Part shown: positions 22,191 through 29,504 of the stretch, piece by piece
Layout of the letters: every line of letters begins with the position of its first letter
Position numbering within the stretch: position 1 is the first letter of the stretch
Source: Elusimicrobiota bacterium
GTDB lineage: Bacteria > Elusimicrobiota > Elusimicrobia > F11
DNA: 40,229 nucleotides
Assembly (NCBI GenBank): GCA_022072025.1
Contig: JAJVIP010000036.1
Location: 1-40,229, forward strand
Direction of reading: 5' to 3'
The notes under the pieces: model-generated
What the model was told of the DNA's origin: nothing
Seen by the model: only the letters and a program-made list of their open reading frames with translations
The model's database searches: none
Made by a program: the position numbers and the translations under genes

Positions 22191-23644
22191 TCCGCCTCTC
22201 TCACCCCCAGCGTCTCCTCCACCACCCCCAGCGCCTCCTCATCCGCCGCGCACAGCGCCCGCGCCACACAGGCCAGCAGGCACCAGCGCAGCCCCTTGCG
22301 ATGCACCCCATCGCGATTCAGCTCGCCCATGATGCTCGCATATACCTCCCGCGGCAGCACCTCCGCCAGCGCCTCCCATTGCGTCCCCATCAGCGCCTCC
22401 CAGAGACCATTCTGCATCGCCGCCGCCGGCTTCAGCATCAGCGCCCCATGCACCTTTCGCCACCGCACCTCATCAAAGCCAGCATCCGCCAGCTCCTCAC
22501 GCTGCAAAGCCCGTTCACCCAGTTCATCATCCACCGGCAGATCCTTGCCAGCCCCCGAGAAATCACCATCCACCTCTGACGTCTCACTTCTCACCTCTGA
22601 CTCTCCGCCCTCCGCCCTCCGCCCTCCGCTCTTCCCCCCCCGCGCCTTCAGCACACGCACGTCACTCATCGAGTCCGCATCCCGCACCGCGCTCACCTTC
22701 ACCAGCAGCACATGCTTTTCCGTCCGCGCCGGAGCCGGAGCCACATGCCACGGCACCCCCAGGCACCGCGCCAGATCACCCCACGTCATCGGCTCCCCCG
22801 GATTCACCAGCATCGAGGCCTCAATGTGCTCCTCGCACATCACAAACGCCGTCTGCGGCACCGCCTCGCTCATCACGAATTGCTCCCGGTCCTCCCACGC
22901 CACCACATCCACCGCCGTCGCGTCCATCCCACCCGCCACCAACTTCCGCTTCACCTTCGGAGCCAGCACCGCCCACTCCTTCCGCCAGCGCTCCGGCTTC
23001 AGGAATTGGTTTTCGATCCACACCCGCGCCTGCGCCTCCGTCATCGGCTCCTGCGTGATCGGATGGCACAGCATGTCGTCCATCGCCAGCTCCATCTGCT
23101 CCTTCGAAAGCTGCCGCATCAGCCCCGCCGTCCCCAGCGCCAGCTTCCCTTTATAAACCGCCTCCTGCACCCGATGCGGCAGCGTCCCCAGGTCCAGGTA
23201 AAGCTGCACCGTCTCCGCACCGCGATGCATCACGCCGATCAAACGCTCCTTCTCAATCCCCATCCCCATCGCCGTGCGACACGCCATCGCCAGCTCCCGC
23301 GCATCAAACGGGTCCGCCCCGTTCTGCATCGTGATCAAATGCAGAAACGCCTCATTCTCATCAAAATCCCACACCTTGCACCACAGCGCCTCCAGGCCCA
23401 GCCGTGCCGCCGCCTCCCGCCGCCGATGCCCCTGCATCAATCGCATCACCCCCTGCCCATCGCGGAAAACATGCACATCCTCCCGGATCCCCTCATGTCT
23501 CAGTTGCTCCGTAAACGCCTCCATCTCCCGCAGCTCCCCGCCCCGCGGATTCCGCTCCCAGGGTTGAATCAAATGCAGCGCAATCCTCGCCCGCTGCGGT
23601 TCCATCGTTGTCGTGTTCGTGTTCGTGTTCATCGTGTTCATCAT
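22187..23644 (-). CDS. ParB/Spo0J-like protein (up to 485 aa)
   Basis: Residues about 18-90 form a ParB N-terminal domain: LIQPWERNPRGGE, EAFTEQLRHEGI, VFRDGQGVMRLMQGHRRREA with the GHRR box, then a helical DNA-binding region. In phages such proteins may act in partition, transcription or as nucleases. The N-terminus is ambiguous: MNTMNTNTNTTTM is encoded by 6- and 9-nt repeats, and MEPQRARIAL at 23605 may be the true start. Residues about 339-357 (GGRRAEGGESEVRSETSEV) are encoded by a heptamer array (22574-22629), so a repeat has entered the reading frame in the linker before the C-terminal domain. Confidence 0.8.
   Translation of the reverse strand: MMNTMNTNTNTTTMEPQRARIALHLIQPWERNPRGGELREMEAFTEQLRHEGIREDVHVFRDGQGVMRLMQGHRRREAAARLGLEALWCKVWDFDENEAFLHLITMQNGADPFDARELAMACRTAMGMGIEKERLIGVMHRGAETVQLYLDLGTLPHRVQEAVYKGKLALGTAGLMRQLSKEQMELAMDDMLCHPITQEPMTEAQARVWIENQFLKPERWRKEWAVLAPKVKRKLVAGGMDATAVDVVAWEDREQFVMSEAVPQTAFVMCEEHIEASMLVNPGEPMTWGDLARCLGVPWHVAPAPARTEKHVLLVKVSAVRDADSMSDVRVLKARGGKSGGRRAEGGESEVRSETSEVDGDFSGAGKDLPVDDELGERALQREELADAGFDEVRWRKVHGALMLKPAAAMQNGLWEALMGTQWEALAEVLPREVYASIMGELNRDGVHRKGLRWCLLACVARALCAADEEALGVVEETLGVREAE
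22574..22629. repeat. Mixed heptamer array inside the ParB-like gene, eight units
   Basis: On the minus strand: three GCGGAGG, one GCGGAGA, then GTCAGAG, GTGAGAA, GTGAGAC, GTCAGAG. It has the same two-part order as the intergenic array at 4363-4432 but lies on the opposite strand and inside a coding frame. Confidence 0.9.
23605..23644. repeat. AACACG repeat at the start of the ParB-like gene
   Basis: On the minus strand ATGAACACG occurs twice, then AACACG twice and ACAACG, leading to ATGG at 23605. It encodes the MNTMNTNTNTTT peptide if translation starts upstream and makes the true start uncertain. Confidence 0.75.
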
Positions 23645-23677
23645 TTCAAGTTTCAGGTTTCAGGTTTTCAGTTTCCC
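23643..23677. repeat. Heptamer array YTGAAAC class, five units
   Basis: Plus-strand units atttcaa, gtttcag, gtttcag, gttttca, gtttccc. It fills the spacer from the stop codon of the helicase-methyltransferase gene (23678) into the first ATG of the ParB-like gene. Confidence 0.9.
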
Positions 23678-25012
23678 TCACGCCGCCCGCCTCATCTCCT
23701 CACGCGTCAGATCAAACAGCGTCGGCACCTCCAGCTCCGCCTCCACTTGCTCCGCGTAGCCGATGCTGAATCGCCAGTATTCCTCATTCAGCTCCGTCCC
23801 CAGCGCATGCCGCTTCATCTTCAGCGCCTGATACGCCACACTGCCGATCCCCATGAACGGATCATAAACCGTCTCCCCCTCGTTCGTGTAGCGCGTGATC
23901 AGCCGCTTGATGATGTCCAGTTGCAGCGGGCACACATGCTTCTCCTCACCGCGGCGGCTCTGCTCCGTGTTCAGCGTCCGCATCCGCGCGATGTCCGTCC
24001 AGATGTCCTTGTGACGGCTCACCGGCGGGAACAGCATGAAGCTCGATGGCAGCTTCCCGCGCTCCTCCAGCGCCTTCGCCAGCGCCACATGCTCCTCATG
24101 CGTGTAGCCACCGCGCAGCGAGTAGCGCATCCACATCGCCTTCAGCTCCTCCATGTTCATCCCCATCATCATCTCAGGATCCGGCAGCCGGTCCCCGTCG
24201 CTGCGCCACAGGCCCGCCGCGTCGATCTGCCAGTCTGCACGCGTGTATTCTGCCTTCGACTTCGTCACCGGCACATCCGCATACGCATTATCCAGCTCAC
24301 TCGGCAGCTTGCGGAAAACCAGCACATACTCCGGCATCCCCGCGCCCATCTTGCTGCTATCCTTCGCGTTCTCGCTGTTCCGTTGAAAAAACCGCGTCAG
24401 CGCCTCCCCGCTGTCCATCACTCCCAGGAACGCCGCATAGTGAATCAGCTCCTTGTAGCGATTCGGCGACGGCGTTGCCGTATAGACAAACCGAAACGGC
24501 ACCTCCGCGAACAGATCCAGGAACTCCTGATACGTCTTCGATCCGAACGACCGCAGCACACTCGCCTCGTCCAGTCCCGCCCCAGCGAAATGCTCCAGCG
24601 TGATGTTCCCATCACGCACCCGTTCATAGTTCGTGATCAGATACGGACTCCGCGCCGCCAGCACCTCCTCATTCGTGCGCACATACTCCAGGTGCATCCC
24701 CATCGCCGGACCATCCACCTGCGTGAACTCCTGCCGCACGCCCAGCGGGGCCACAATCAAATAGCGCCCGCCCGTTGCCTCATGCACCCACCGCGCCTGC
24801 TGCAGATGCATCCGCGTCTTCCCCATGCCGAAGTTCGCAAACACCGCCCGCCGTCCACCGCGGCACGTCCATTCACAAATGTCCCGTTGATGCGGAAACA
24901 GCTTCGGACTCACCGGCGAAGGCGGCACGAATCCCGCCCTCTCCGCCCGTGGCATCTTCGCCCGCAGAAAGTCCATGTATTCCTCCCGTGTCTTCAGTCG
25001 GCGGTCACTCAC
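23678..25012 (-). CDS. Helicase-DNA methyltransferase fusion, internally shortened (444 aa)
   Basis: The N-terminal half is the first half of a SNF2/DEAD-type helicase: Walker A FGMGKT (61-66), GLDEAS (147-151), YTATPSPNRYKELI (177-190). The C-terminal half is the end of a DNA N6/N4 methyltransferase: MPEYVLVFRK (226-235), LNTEQ...EKHVCPLQLDII, motif I DPFMGIGS (384-391), then GTELNEEYW. The helicase second domain and the methyltransferase catalytic D/N/S-PP-Y/F region, present between these blocks in the usual fused phage proteins, are missing around residues 211-226. The GTG start at 25012 overlaps the upstream stop as GTGA. It probably binds S-adenosylmethionine but is not obviously able to methylate. 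Confidence 0.8.
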   Translation of the reverse strand: MSDRRLKTREEYMDFLRAKMPRAERAGFVPPSPVSPKLFPHQRDICEWTCRGGRRAVFANFGMGKTRMHLQQARWVHEATGGRYLIVAPLGVRQEFTQVDGPAMGMHLEYVRTNEEVLAARSPYLITNYERVRDGNITLEHFAGAGLDEASVLRSFGSKTYQEFLDLFAEVPFRFVYTATPSPNRYKELIHYAAFLGVMDSGEALTRFFQRNSENAKDSSKMGAGMPEYVLVFRKLPSELDNAYADVPVTKSKAEYTRADWQIDAAGLWRSDGDRLPDPEMMMGMNMEELKAMWMRYSLRGGYTHEEHVALAKALEERGKLPSSFMLFPPVSRHKDIWTDIARMRTLNTEQSRRGEEKHVCPLQLDIIKRLITRYTNEGETVYDPFMGIGSVAYQALKMKRHALGTELNEEYWRFSIGYAEQVEAELEVPTLFDLTREEMRRAA

Positions 25013-25770
25013 TCCACCACCCCGCTTTCCATCTTCACCGCGCTCGAACGGACCGCGGGCACTCCTGCCCGCTTCGGTGCATCCTTCCTCGCCCGGTTCC
25101 TCTTCCCCCGCATCGCCACGCTCAGCGCCTCCCGGCAGTGCTGCCGTTTCATAAACCAAAACTCCCCCGTCCCTTTGCGACCGCTCACCCGCTGCGCCCG
25201 GCGCACCATCTCCAAAACGAGGCTCTTCATCGCCGCGCTGATCGCGCTCCGCTTGTTCGTCGCCGTCAGCCCGATCGCTTGCCCCATCGTCGCAAAACTC
25301 CGCGCGATCACCGGCCGCACGCTTTCATCCGGCACAAACGCATACACCAAGCACAGCGCCCGCTTCCCCACCTCCCGCTCGCTCCAGCCATTTGCCGTCA
25401 GCAGCTCCACCATCAGCCGGCCGCTCACCGGCTCCCACTCGATCCCCGGGCACCGCGCCATCACCCCGCGCACCTGATCCCAATCCCGGCGGCCGTGCCA
25501 CAGATCCCGGCACAGCAGATCCGGAGCCATATACGACACCACCACCGCCAGCCGGTCCCGGATCTCCCGCGTCGACGTCACCCCCTGCGTGATCGCCATC
25601 ACCATCGAAAGCAAACACCGCGCCCGCGCCATCCCATCCCCATTCCGCATTCCGCATTCCTCCACCTCCATCAGCAGCTCATCCGGCGCGCGACCGTGCA
25701 GCGCATCAAAACCCAGGTCAAACGCCTCCTCCTGCGCGATGTCATGCAGCTCATTGCTAAAAGGTTCCAT
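25009..25770 (-). CDS. Hypothetical early protein (253 aa)
   Basis: Not recognised. A helical, soluble protein with Cys-containing segments (SYMAPDLLCRDLWHGRRDW; LTATNKRSAISAAMKSLVLE) and a basic tail (MRGKRNRARKDAPKRAG) that could bind nucleic acid. It is coupled to the helicase-methyltransferase gene by GTGA overlap, suggesting a shared process. The start at 25770 (MEPFSNELHDIAQEEAF) lies 3 nt after a composite repeat array (GAGAACACC-ATG). Confidence 0.7.
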   Translation of the reverse strand: MEPFSNELHDIAQEEAFDLGFDALHGRAPDELLMEVEECGMRNGDGMARARCLLSMVMAITQGVTSTREIRDRLAVVVSYMAPDLLCRDLWHGRRDWDQVRGVMARCPGIEWEPVSGRLMVELLTANGWSEREVGKRALCLVYAFVPDESVRPVIARSFATMGQAIGLTATNKRSAISAAMKSLVLEMVRRAQRVSGRKGTGEFWFMKRQHCREALSVAMRGKRNRARKDAPKRAGVPAVRSSAVKMESGVVE

Positions 25771-25773
25771 GGT

Positions 25774-25840
25774 GTTCTCAGTTCTCCGTTCGTGGTTCGT
25801 CGTTGCTCGTCATTCAGGTCAGTCCGGTCAATCAGGTCAC
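25774..25840. repeat. Composite array: five heptamers plus three and a half nonamers
   Basis: Plus-strand heptamers gttctca, gttctcc, gttcgtg, gttcgtc, gttgctc, then nonamers gtcattcag, gtcagtccg, gtcaatcag and gtcac. The terminal gtcac contains the TGA stop of the 84-aa gene, and the other end lies 3 nt before the ATG of the 253-aa gene. Same architecture as 22131-22190. Confidence 0.92.
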
Positions 25841-26091
25841 CACAGCCACCCCATCTGCTCCCGGCGTTTCGCGATCAGCTCCCTCTCCCGCTGCGCCTCG
25901 TGCCACTCATTCACCGCCGCCGTCAGCCACAGGATCTGCATCCGCACCTCCACCTCCAGCCACGCCGCATCCATCCCCGGCGTGTCCAGGATTCCTTTCA
26001 GCAGCTCCGCGCTCCGGCGCATGCTCGCCCTCGCCTCCTCCGCCCGCTCCTCCGGCCGCGGCCCGTAGATCGAATCACTCGCAGCACTCAT
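25837..26091 (-). CDS. Hypothetical small early protein (84 aa)
   Basis: Not recognised. Entirely helical and charged (PRPEERAEEARASMRRSAEL; AQRERELIAKRREQMGWLW), soluble, of the size of small phage early proteins. The start at 26091 overlaps the end of the 87-aa gene by 17 nt. Its stop codon is embedded in the composite repeat array. Confidence 0.6.
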   Translation of the reverse strand: MSAASDSIYGPRPEERAEEARASMRRSAELLKGILDTPGMDAAWLEVEVRMQILWLTAAVNEWHEAQRERELIAKRREQMGWLW

Positions 26092-26338
26092 GCCGGCCCT
26101 CCTCGTTCACCGCGCACGTCGGCGCGTGGGTAGGGACGCGCTGCGCCGCGTCCGTCTTCGCTTGTAGTTTCATCAACTCCCCCTCCACCACCCCGGCGCA
26201 CACCGAGGTGATCACCAGCAGCTCCTTCAGCCGCTCATCATCCACCGCCAGCCGCCGCACAAAGCGCAGCGTCTCATCAATCACCGCGTCCAGCACCACA
26301 CCGTCACGGCCTTGGATCGTAATAGTAAAGTCACTCAT
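26075..26338 (-). CDS. Hypothetical small early protein (87 aa)
   Basis: Not recognised. Starts MSDFTITIQGRDGVVLDAVI with an ATGA overlap to the 117-aa gene, which fixes the start; in-frame codons further upstream read Gly/Ala-rich shadow sequence. A beta hairpin followed by a helix, ending in a Cys-containing tail (TCAVNEEGRHECCE). Part of the tightly packed early operon. Confidence 0.65.
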   Translation of the reverse strand: MSDFTITIQGRDGVVLDAVIDETLRFVRRLAVDDERLKELLVITSVCAGVVEGELMKLQAKTDAAQRVPTHAPTCAVNEEGRHECCE

Positions 26339-26688
26339 GCCGCTCGTCTCCCTTCCGTGTTTCCGCGCACCGCATGCTTCCGACGGCGGATCCTCCCCGC
26401 CGCATACTCCTCCGCGTGCAGCACATCCGCGCGCGGATACAGCGCATCCCAGCCGCGCGTCCCCGCCAGCGGTTGCAGTCCCCACTCGCGCGCCTTCCGC
26501 GCCAGGTAGGTCAGCCGCAGCTCCGGCGTCTCCGCCGCGATGTGCCAGCGCTCCATCAGCTCTAGCGCCGTCAGCGGCCGCGTCGCATCCTCCGGCACCG
26601 GCAGCGCCCGCGTCACCTGCTCCCGCAGCTCCCGCAGCTCCCCCAGCATCAATTCCACACACTCCCTCAGTTGTGCCAGACCGTTCAT
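26335..26688 (-). CDS. Putative excisionase-like/HTH early protein (117 aa)
   Basis: An N-terminal coiled coil (LRECVELMLGELRELREQVT) is followed by TRPLTALELMERWHIAAETP, a segment resembling the helix-turn-helix of MerR/excisionase-type proteins, and a basic C-terminus (AAGRIRRRKHAVRGNTEGRR). DNA binding is likely but the target is unknown. ATGA overlaps on both sides show translational coupling. Confidence 0.6.
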   Translation of the reverse strand: MNGLAQLRECVELMLGELRELREQVTRALPVPEDATRPLTALELMERWHIAAETPELRLTYLARKAREWGLQPLAGTRGWDALYPRADVLHAEEYAAGRIRRRKHAVRGNTEGRRAA

Positions 26689-27197
26689 GACACACCTCCC
26701 GCGTTGATGTCTTGGATCGCATGCACCGGGCTCTCAGTGATCCTGCACACCGGGTATTTCATCCGCACTTCCGCGGCCTCAGCCAGTCGCTGGTCCTGCA
26801 GTTGCTGCTTCAGTTGCTCCAATTTGCGTTCCGTCTTGCGGATGCTTTTCAGAATGTGCTCGTTGTTCGCCGTTGTCGGCATCGCCGCATTCACCGCGTC
26901 ATCCAGCCAGGCAGATTCGCCGCTGGATGAAAACGCCACCATCACTTGCCAGCTCACGACGTTCTTGAGCGGATACTTGCCCGCCCCTGGTCTCATCTCG
27001 TAATTCGAGCTGGCAGTCACCTCCAATTTCACGCGGGCGTGATGGAACTTCTCATCTTTCTCTGCCAGTTCGCGGGCCAGCAGCGTCAGGTCAAACACCT
27101 CGCCATTTGAGGGATCACCGTCGCCATAATCCAACATCACCAGCACGCGCTGCACATCACGTTCCCTCTCCACAGTAGGCTTTGAGAACAGTCTCAC
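26685..27197 (-). CDS. Hypothetical early protein (170 aa)
   Basis: Not recognised. Residues 1-95 are beta-rich with VQRVLVMLDYGDGDPSNGEV and VKLEVTASSNYEMRPG; residues about 110-150 form a coiled coil (ILKSIRKTERKLEQLKQQLQ). Coupled to neighbours by ATGA overlaps (27194-27197 and 26685-26688). Confidence 0.65.
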   Translation of the reverse strand: MRLFSKPTVERERDVQRVLVMLDYGDGDPSNGEVFDLTLLARELAEKDEKFHHARVKLEVTASSNYEMRPGAGKYPLKNVVSWQVMVAFSSSGESAWLDDAVNAAMPTTANNEHILKSIRKTERKLEQLKQQLQDQRLAEAAEVRMKYPVCRITESPVHAIQDINAGGVS

Positions 27198-27733
27198 CGC
27201 GCACCCCCTTCCCGCTGAAACTTAAAACTGGAAACATCAAACTCCCCATCCCCCTCCAGCGTCCGCCGCAGCTCCCCCAGCGTCCGCGTCACGCGATCCA
27301 GGTGACACTGCGCGCCCTCCAGCGCGTCGCCGTAATCTTCCACGCTCAGCGTCCGCTGCGCTCCCTGCACCAGCCTCAGCGCCGTCCGGCACTCCACCCG
27401 GCACGCCTCCACGATCCGCGCCGCATCCTCCGCCTCCATCTCCGGCATGCACTCCAGCATGAGATCATCCTCCGTGCCCGCCGGCGGCAGCATCTGGCTC
27501 CACGCCCACGCCGCCATCGCGCACAGCCCCAGCGTCCCCACGATCCCAAACGCCACCCACTCCGGCACACCGGCAGTCCTCACACCTGAAACCTCAAACG
27601 TAAAGCGTGCCACCACGCTCCACAGCCATCCGCACAGCGCCGAAAGCCCCAGCAGCACCAGCACCGCCAGCAGCGTCCCCCGCCACTCCCGGCGCGACCG
27701 TCTCGGCCCCGCATATTCCAGCCCATACTTCAT
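27194..27733 (-). CDS. Two-pass membrane protein containing repeat-encoded peptides (179 aa)
   Basis: Two transmembrane segments (about 20-42, GTLLAVLVLLGLSALCGWLW; about 60-80, FGIVGTLGLCAMAAWAW) followed by a cytoplasmic helical domain. The peptides FEVSGVRTAG between the segments and FDVSSFKFQ at the C-terminus are encoded by YTGAAAC-class heptamers (27579-27599 and 27215-27242), so dispersed repeats shape both the loop and the tail. It is coupled by ATGA overlap to the sigma factor gene. The role is unknown; membrane proteins in early operons can act in superinfection exclusion. Confidence 0.7.
   Translation of the reverse strand: MKYGLEYAGPRRSRREWRGTLLAVLVLLGLSALCGWLWSVVARFTFEVSGVRTAGVPEWVAFGIVGTLGLCAMAAWAWSQMLPPAGTEDDLMLECMPEMEAEDAARIVEACRVECRTALRLVQGAQRTLSVEDYGDALEGAQCHLDRVTRTLGELRRTLEGDGEFDVSSFKFQREGGAR
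27215..27242. repeat. Heptamer array YTGAAAC class inside coding sequence, four units
   Basis: Plus-strand units ctgaaac, ttaaaac, tggaaac, atcaaac, encoding FDVSSFKFQ of the 179-aa membrane protein on the minus strand. Confidence 0.8.
27579..27599. repeat. Heptamer array YTGAAAC class inside coding sequence, three units
   Basis: Plus-strand units ctcacac, ctgaaac, ctcaaac, encoding the periplasmic-loop peptide FEVSGV of the 179-aa membrane protein. Confidence 0.65.
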
Positions 27734-28545
27734 GCCGCCACCCCGCTTTCCAGCGTCGCACGTGACGCTTTAAACTTCGCCCCCTCCACCGCCTCCGCCC
27801 GCACAAAAAACCGCCGCCCGATCTGCCTCGCCTCCGGCAGCCGCCGCGTCCCGCGATACAACTGCAACCGAACCGCATGCGGCGTCACACCTTGCTCCTC
27901 CGCGCGCTGCGCCAGCCACGTTTTCATCGGCACCCAGCCCGCCAGCAGGTCCTTTTTATCCACCTTCACCCCCATCAGTCGGCGCAGCCTGGTCATCGCA
28001 CGCTCCATCAGGCACTGCACCCATGTGTGAGACACGCCCATCTCCGCCGCCACCTCGCGTTGCAGCCGCCCCTTCATCACGCACTCCACCACCACCCGGC
28101 GCTCCGGCTCAGTCAGTTTTTCCAGCGCCCGCATCATCGCCGTGTGCCGGTCATCCGCGCTCCACGTCTCCGGGTCCGGCATCGTCAGCGCCCCGTGCAT
28201 CGTCCGCTCCTCATCGCCGTCCATCGCCTCATCCAGCCGCATAAACGACACCGCCTTCCCCTGCGGATACCGGATCAACTGGCTCTTCCGCCACACAAAA
28301 TTCCGCATCAGGTTATCCACCCATCTCCCCGCATAGGTCAGCAGCGTCACCCCGCGCGTCGCGTCGTAGTGATCCATCGCCTGCCACAGCGCGATCCTCC
28401 CCTCCTGCATCAGATCATCCGCATACATCTCCAGATGCGGCATCGCCGTCATCCACCGCATCGCCCGGCTTCTCACAAAGCCCTCATGCAGCTCCAGCAC
28501 CTCCTCGGTGCCCAGTTGGTCCTGTCTGTTCGCCTCAATACTCAT
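27730..28545 (-). CDS. Phage-encoded sigma-70 family factor with extra C-terminal HTH (271 aa)
   Basis: Region 2 at about 40-90: YADDLMQEGRIALWQAMDHY, DATRGVTLLTYAGRWVDNLM, the core-binding and -10 recognition segment. Region 4 at about 143-192: LTEPERRVVVECVMKGRLQR, EVAAEMGVSHTWVQCLMERA, an HTH for -35 recognition. No region 1 or 3 is apparent. Residues 200-258 (WVPMKTWLAQRAEEQGVTPH, then GRRFFVRAEAVEG) form an unusual extension resembling an excisionase/MerR-type winged helix. It probably redirects host RNA polymerase to late promoters. The start at 28545 (MSIEANRQDQ) is favoured; the frame is open to 28650. Confidence 0.85.
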   Translation of the reverse strand: MSIEANRQDQLGTEEVLELHEGFVRSRAMRWMTAMPHLEMYADDLMQEGRIALWQAMDHYDATRGVTLLTYAGRWVDNLMRNFVWRKSQLIRYPQGKAVSFMRLDEAMDGDEERTMHGALTMPDPETWSADDRHTAMMRALEKLTEPERRVVVECVMKGRLQREVAAEMGVSHTWVQCLMERAMTRLRRLMGVKVDKKDLLAGWVPMKTWLAQRAEEQGVTPHAVRLQLYRGTRRLPEARQIGRRFFVRAEAVEGAKFKASRATLESGVAA

Positions 28546-28681
28546 CGTCGTGTTGCTTCGTTGCTGTGATTTCAAACTTCCTCGTCTCCCAAAAAGGTCC
28601 CGCCTGCGCCCGCGCTCCCCTGGGGCATCCATCGTGGTGATGCCGAACATCAGACGCGGCGGGAAAACTCCGCCCCTCCCC

Positions 28682-28710
28682 GCGCTGCGCAGCCCTCACC
28701 TGCGCAGCGC
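28682..28710. repeat. 10-bp inverted repeat upstream of the sigma factor gene
   Basis: GCGCTGCGCA and TGCGCAGCGC with a 9-nt loop lie in the 236-nt leader between the 60-aa gene and the sigma gene. On the transcript this is a strong hairpin within a leader that also contains very short ORFs (for instance a 14-codon frame). It may act as an attenuator; no U-tract follows. Confidence 0.6.
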
Positions 28711-28781
28711 CGTCGTTCTTCTCCTCGTGTTCCGTTTCATCGTTGGCCCTCCGGTTTCATGGTTTTTTCAGGGGAAAAAGG

Positions 28782-28964
28782 TCAGGCCAGCTCCGCCAGC
28801 AGCGTCTGCAACGCGTTCCGGCCATCACAGGCCGCGTCCACCAGCCGCCGTGCCTGCCCCGGTCCTTTGACCAGGTCCGCAGCCTTCGGAGCCCCCGCAA
28901 TCTTCGCGCGCAGGATCTCCAGCGCGGCAGCCAGCTTTTTCGATTCCGTAGCAGTCAGTTTCAT
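28782..28964 (-). CDS. Hypothetical small early protein (60 aa)
   Basis: Not recognised. Helical: MKLTATESKKLAAALEILRA, KIAGAPKAADLVKGPGQARR, ending LQTLLAELA. The start at 28964 follows CAACCCAAAGCACAAACC, an A/C-rich leader without Shine-Dalgarno; a GTG at 29000 overlapping the upstream gene is an alternative. Confidence 0.6.
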   Translation of the reverse strand: MKLTATESKKLAAALEILRAKIAGAPKAADLVKGPGQARRLVDAACDGRNALQTLLAELA

Positions 28965-28986
28965 GGTTTGTGCTTTGGGTTGAGGT

Positions 28987-29184
28987 TCACATCCACTCAC
29001 TGCGCCCGAAGAACACCAGCCCGCCCGAGATCGGGCACTTCAAGGCAATCTGGCCGGACTCATTGGCATCCACATGATGCGTGCTGCCCGCGTGAAACTG
29101 CCAGCCATGCACGGTGCGGTAGTTGATGAGCAGCTTCTTGGGGCGGGGCGTTGCAGAGTTGGTGAAGTTGACTTTCATGGTCAT
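28987..29184 (-). CDS. Hypothetical small early protein (65 aa)
   Basis: Not recognised. Starts MTMKVNFTNSATPRPKKLLI (a second ATG lies two codons later) and continues with GWQFHAGSTHHVDANESGQI; beta-rich and soluble. The leader CAACTCAACCCAACCCAAACC is again A/C-rich with pentamer-like repetition (CAACC). Second gene after the early promoter. Confidence 0.6.
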   Translation of the reverse strand: MTMKVNFTNSATPRPKKLLINYRTVHGWQFHAGSTHHVDANESGQIALKCPISGGLVFFGRSEWM

Positions 29185-29215
29185 GGTTTGGGTTGGGTTG
29201 AGTTGCGTTGAAAAA

Positions 29216-29407
29216 TCAGGCCGCCTTCGCCGCCGTGGCCGTTGCCGCCGCCACCGTCGGCCCGCGCCGCGCCTCCCGGCGCATCCGCAGCGCCTCCACC
29301 AGGATGCTCTCAATCGGCACCTGCCGTCTCATCGACTCATCCAGCAGCTCCCGCTGCTCGTCCGGGTTGAGTCTGTCGCTGAAATCAAGAGTGAGGGTGG
29401 CTTTCAT
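29216..29407 (-). CDS. First early-operon gene, small helical protein (63 aa)
   Basis: Starts MKATLTLDFSDRLNPDEQRE at 29407, about 17 nt after the predicted +1 of the early promoter. The pattern (a short strand then two helices, LLDESMRRQVPIESILVEAL) resembles a ribbon-helix-helix-like fold, followed by an Ala/Thr-rich tail (VAAATATAAKAA). As the first gene facing the repressor across a shared operator region, it takes the place of a Cro-like regulator; that is inference. Confidence 0.65.
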   Translation of the reverse strand: MKATLTLDFSDRLNPDEQRELLDESMRRQVPIESILVEALRMRREARRGPTVAAATATAAKAA

Positions 29408-29412
29408 TTGTT

Positions 29413-29504
29413 CAATGGGTAACGAATAGGACAATAAACAACCCATTGGGTATGTCAAAACAAAAGTTGGACATTGTATTAAAAACGGGTAACTTTTGTT
29501 ACCC
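29413..29504. promoter_or_regulatory. Lysis-lysogeny control region with palindromic operators
   Basis: The early promoter on the minus strand has -35 TTGACA (29458-29453), a 16-nt spacer and -10 TATTGT (29436-29431). Within the spacer lies ACCCATTGGGT (29441-29451). A perfect GGGTAAC-TTTT-GTTACCC palindrome (29487-29504) abuts the repressor ATG (29505), and a half site AATGGGTAAC (29414-29423) lies at the early transcript start. Shared words (TGGGTAAC/ACCCA) suggest three operators for the divergent repressor, controlling both directions, including its own TATTAA -10 (29477-29482). Confidence 0.75.

Noticed and set aside
20940-25477. Very long plus-strand frames (738 and 921 codons) opposite the early operon
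   Set aside because: They run unbroken across several convincing genes and repeat arrays, and the peptides are Arg/His/Pro/Leu-rich, as expected from reversed high-GC coding sequence.
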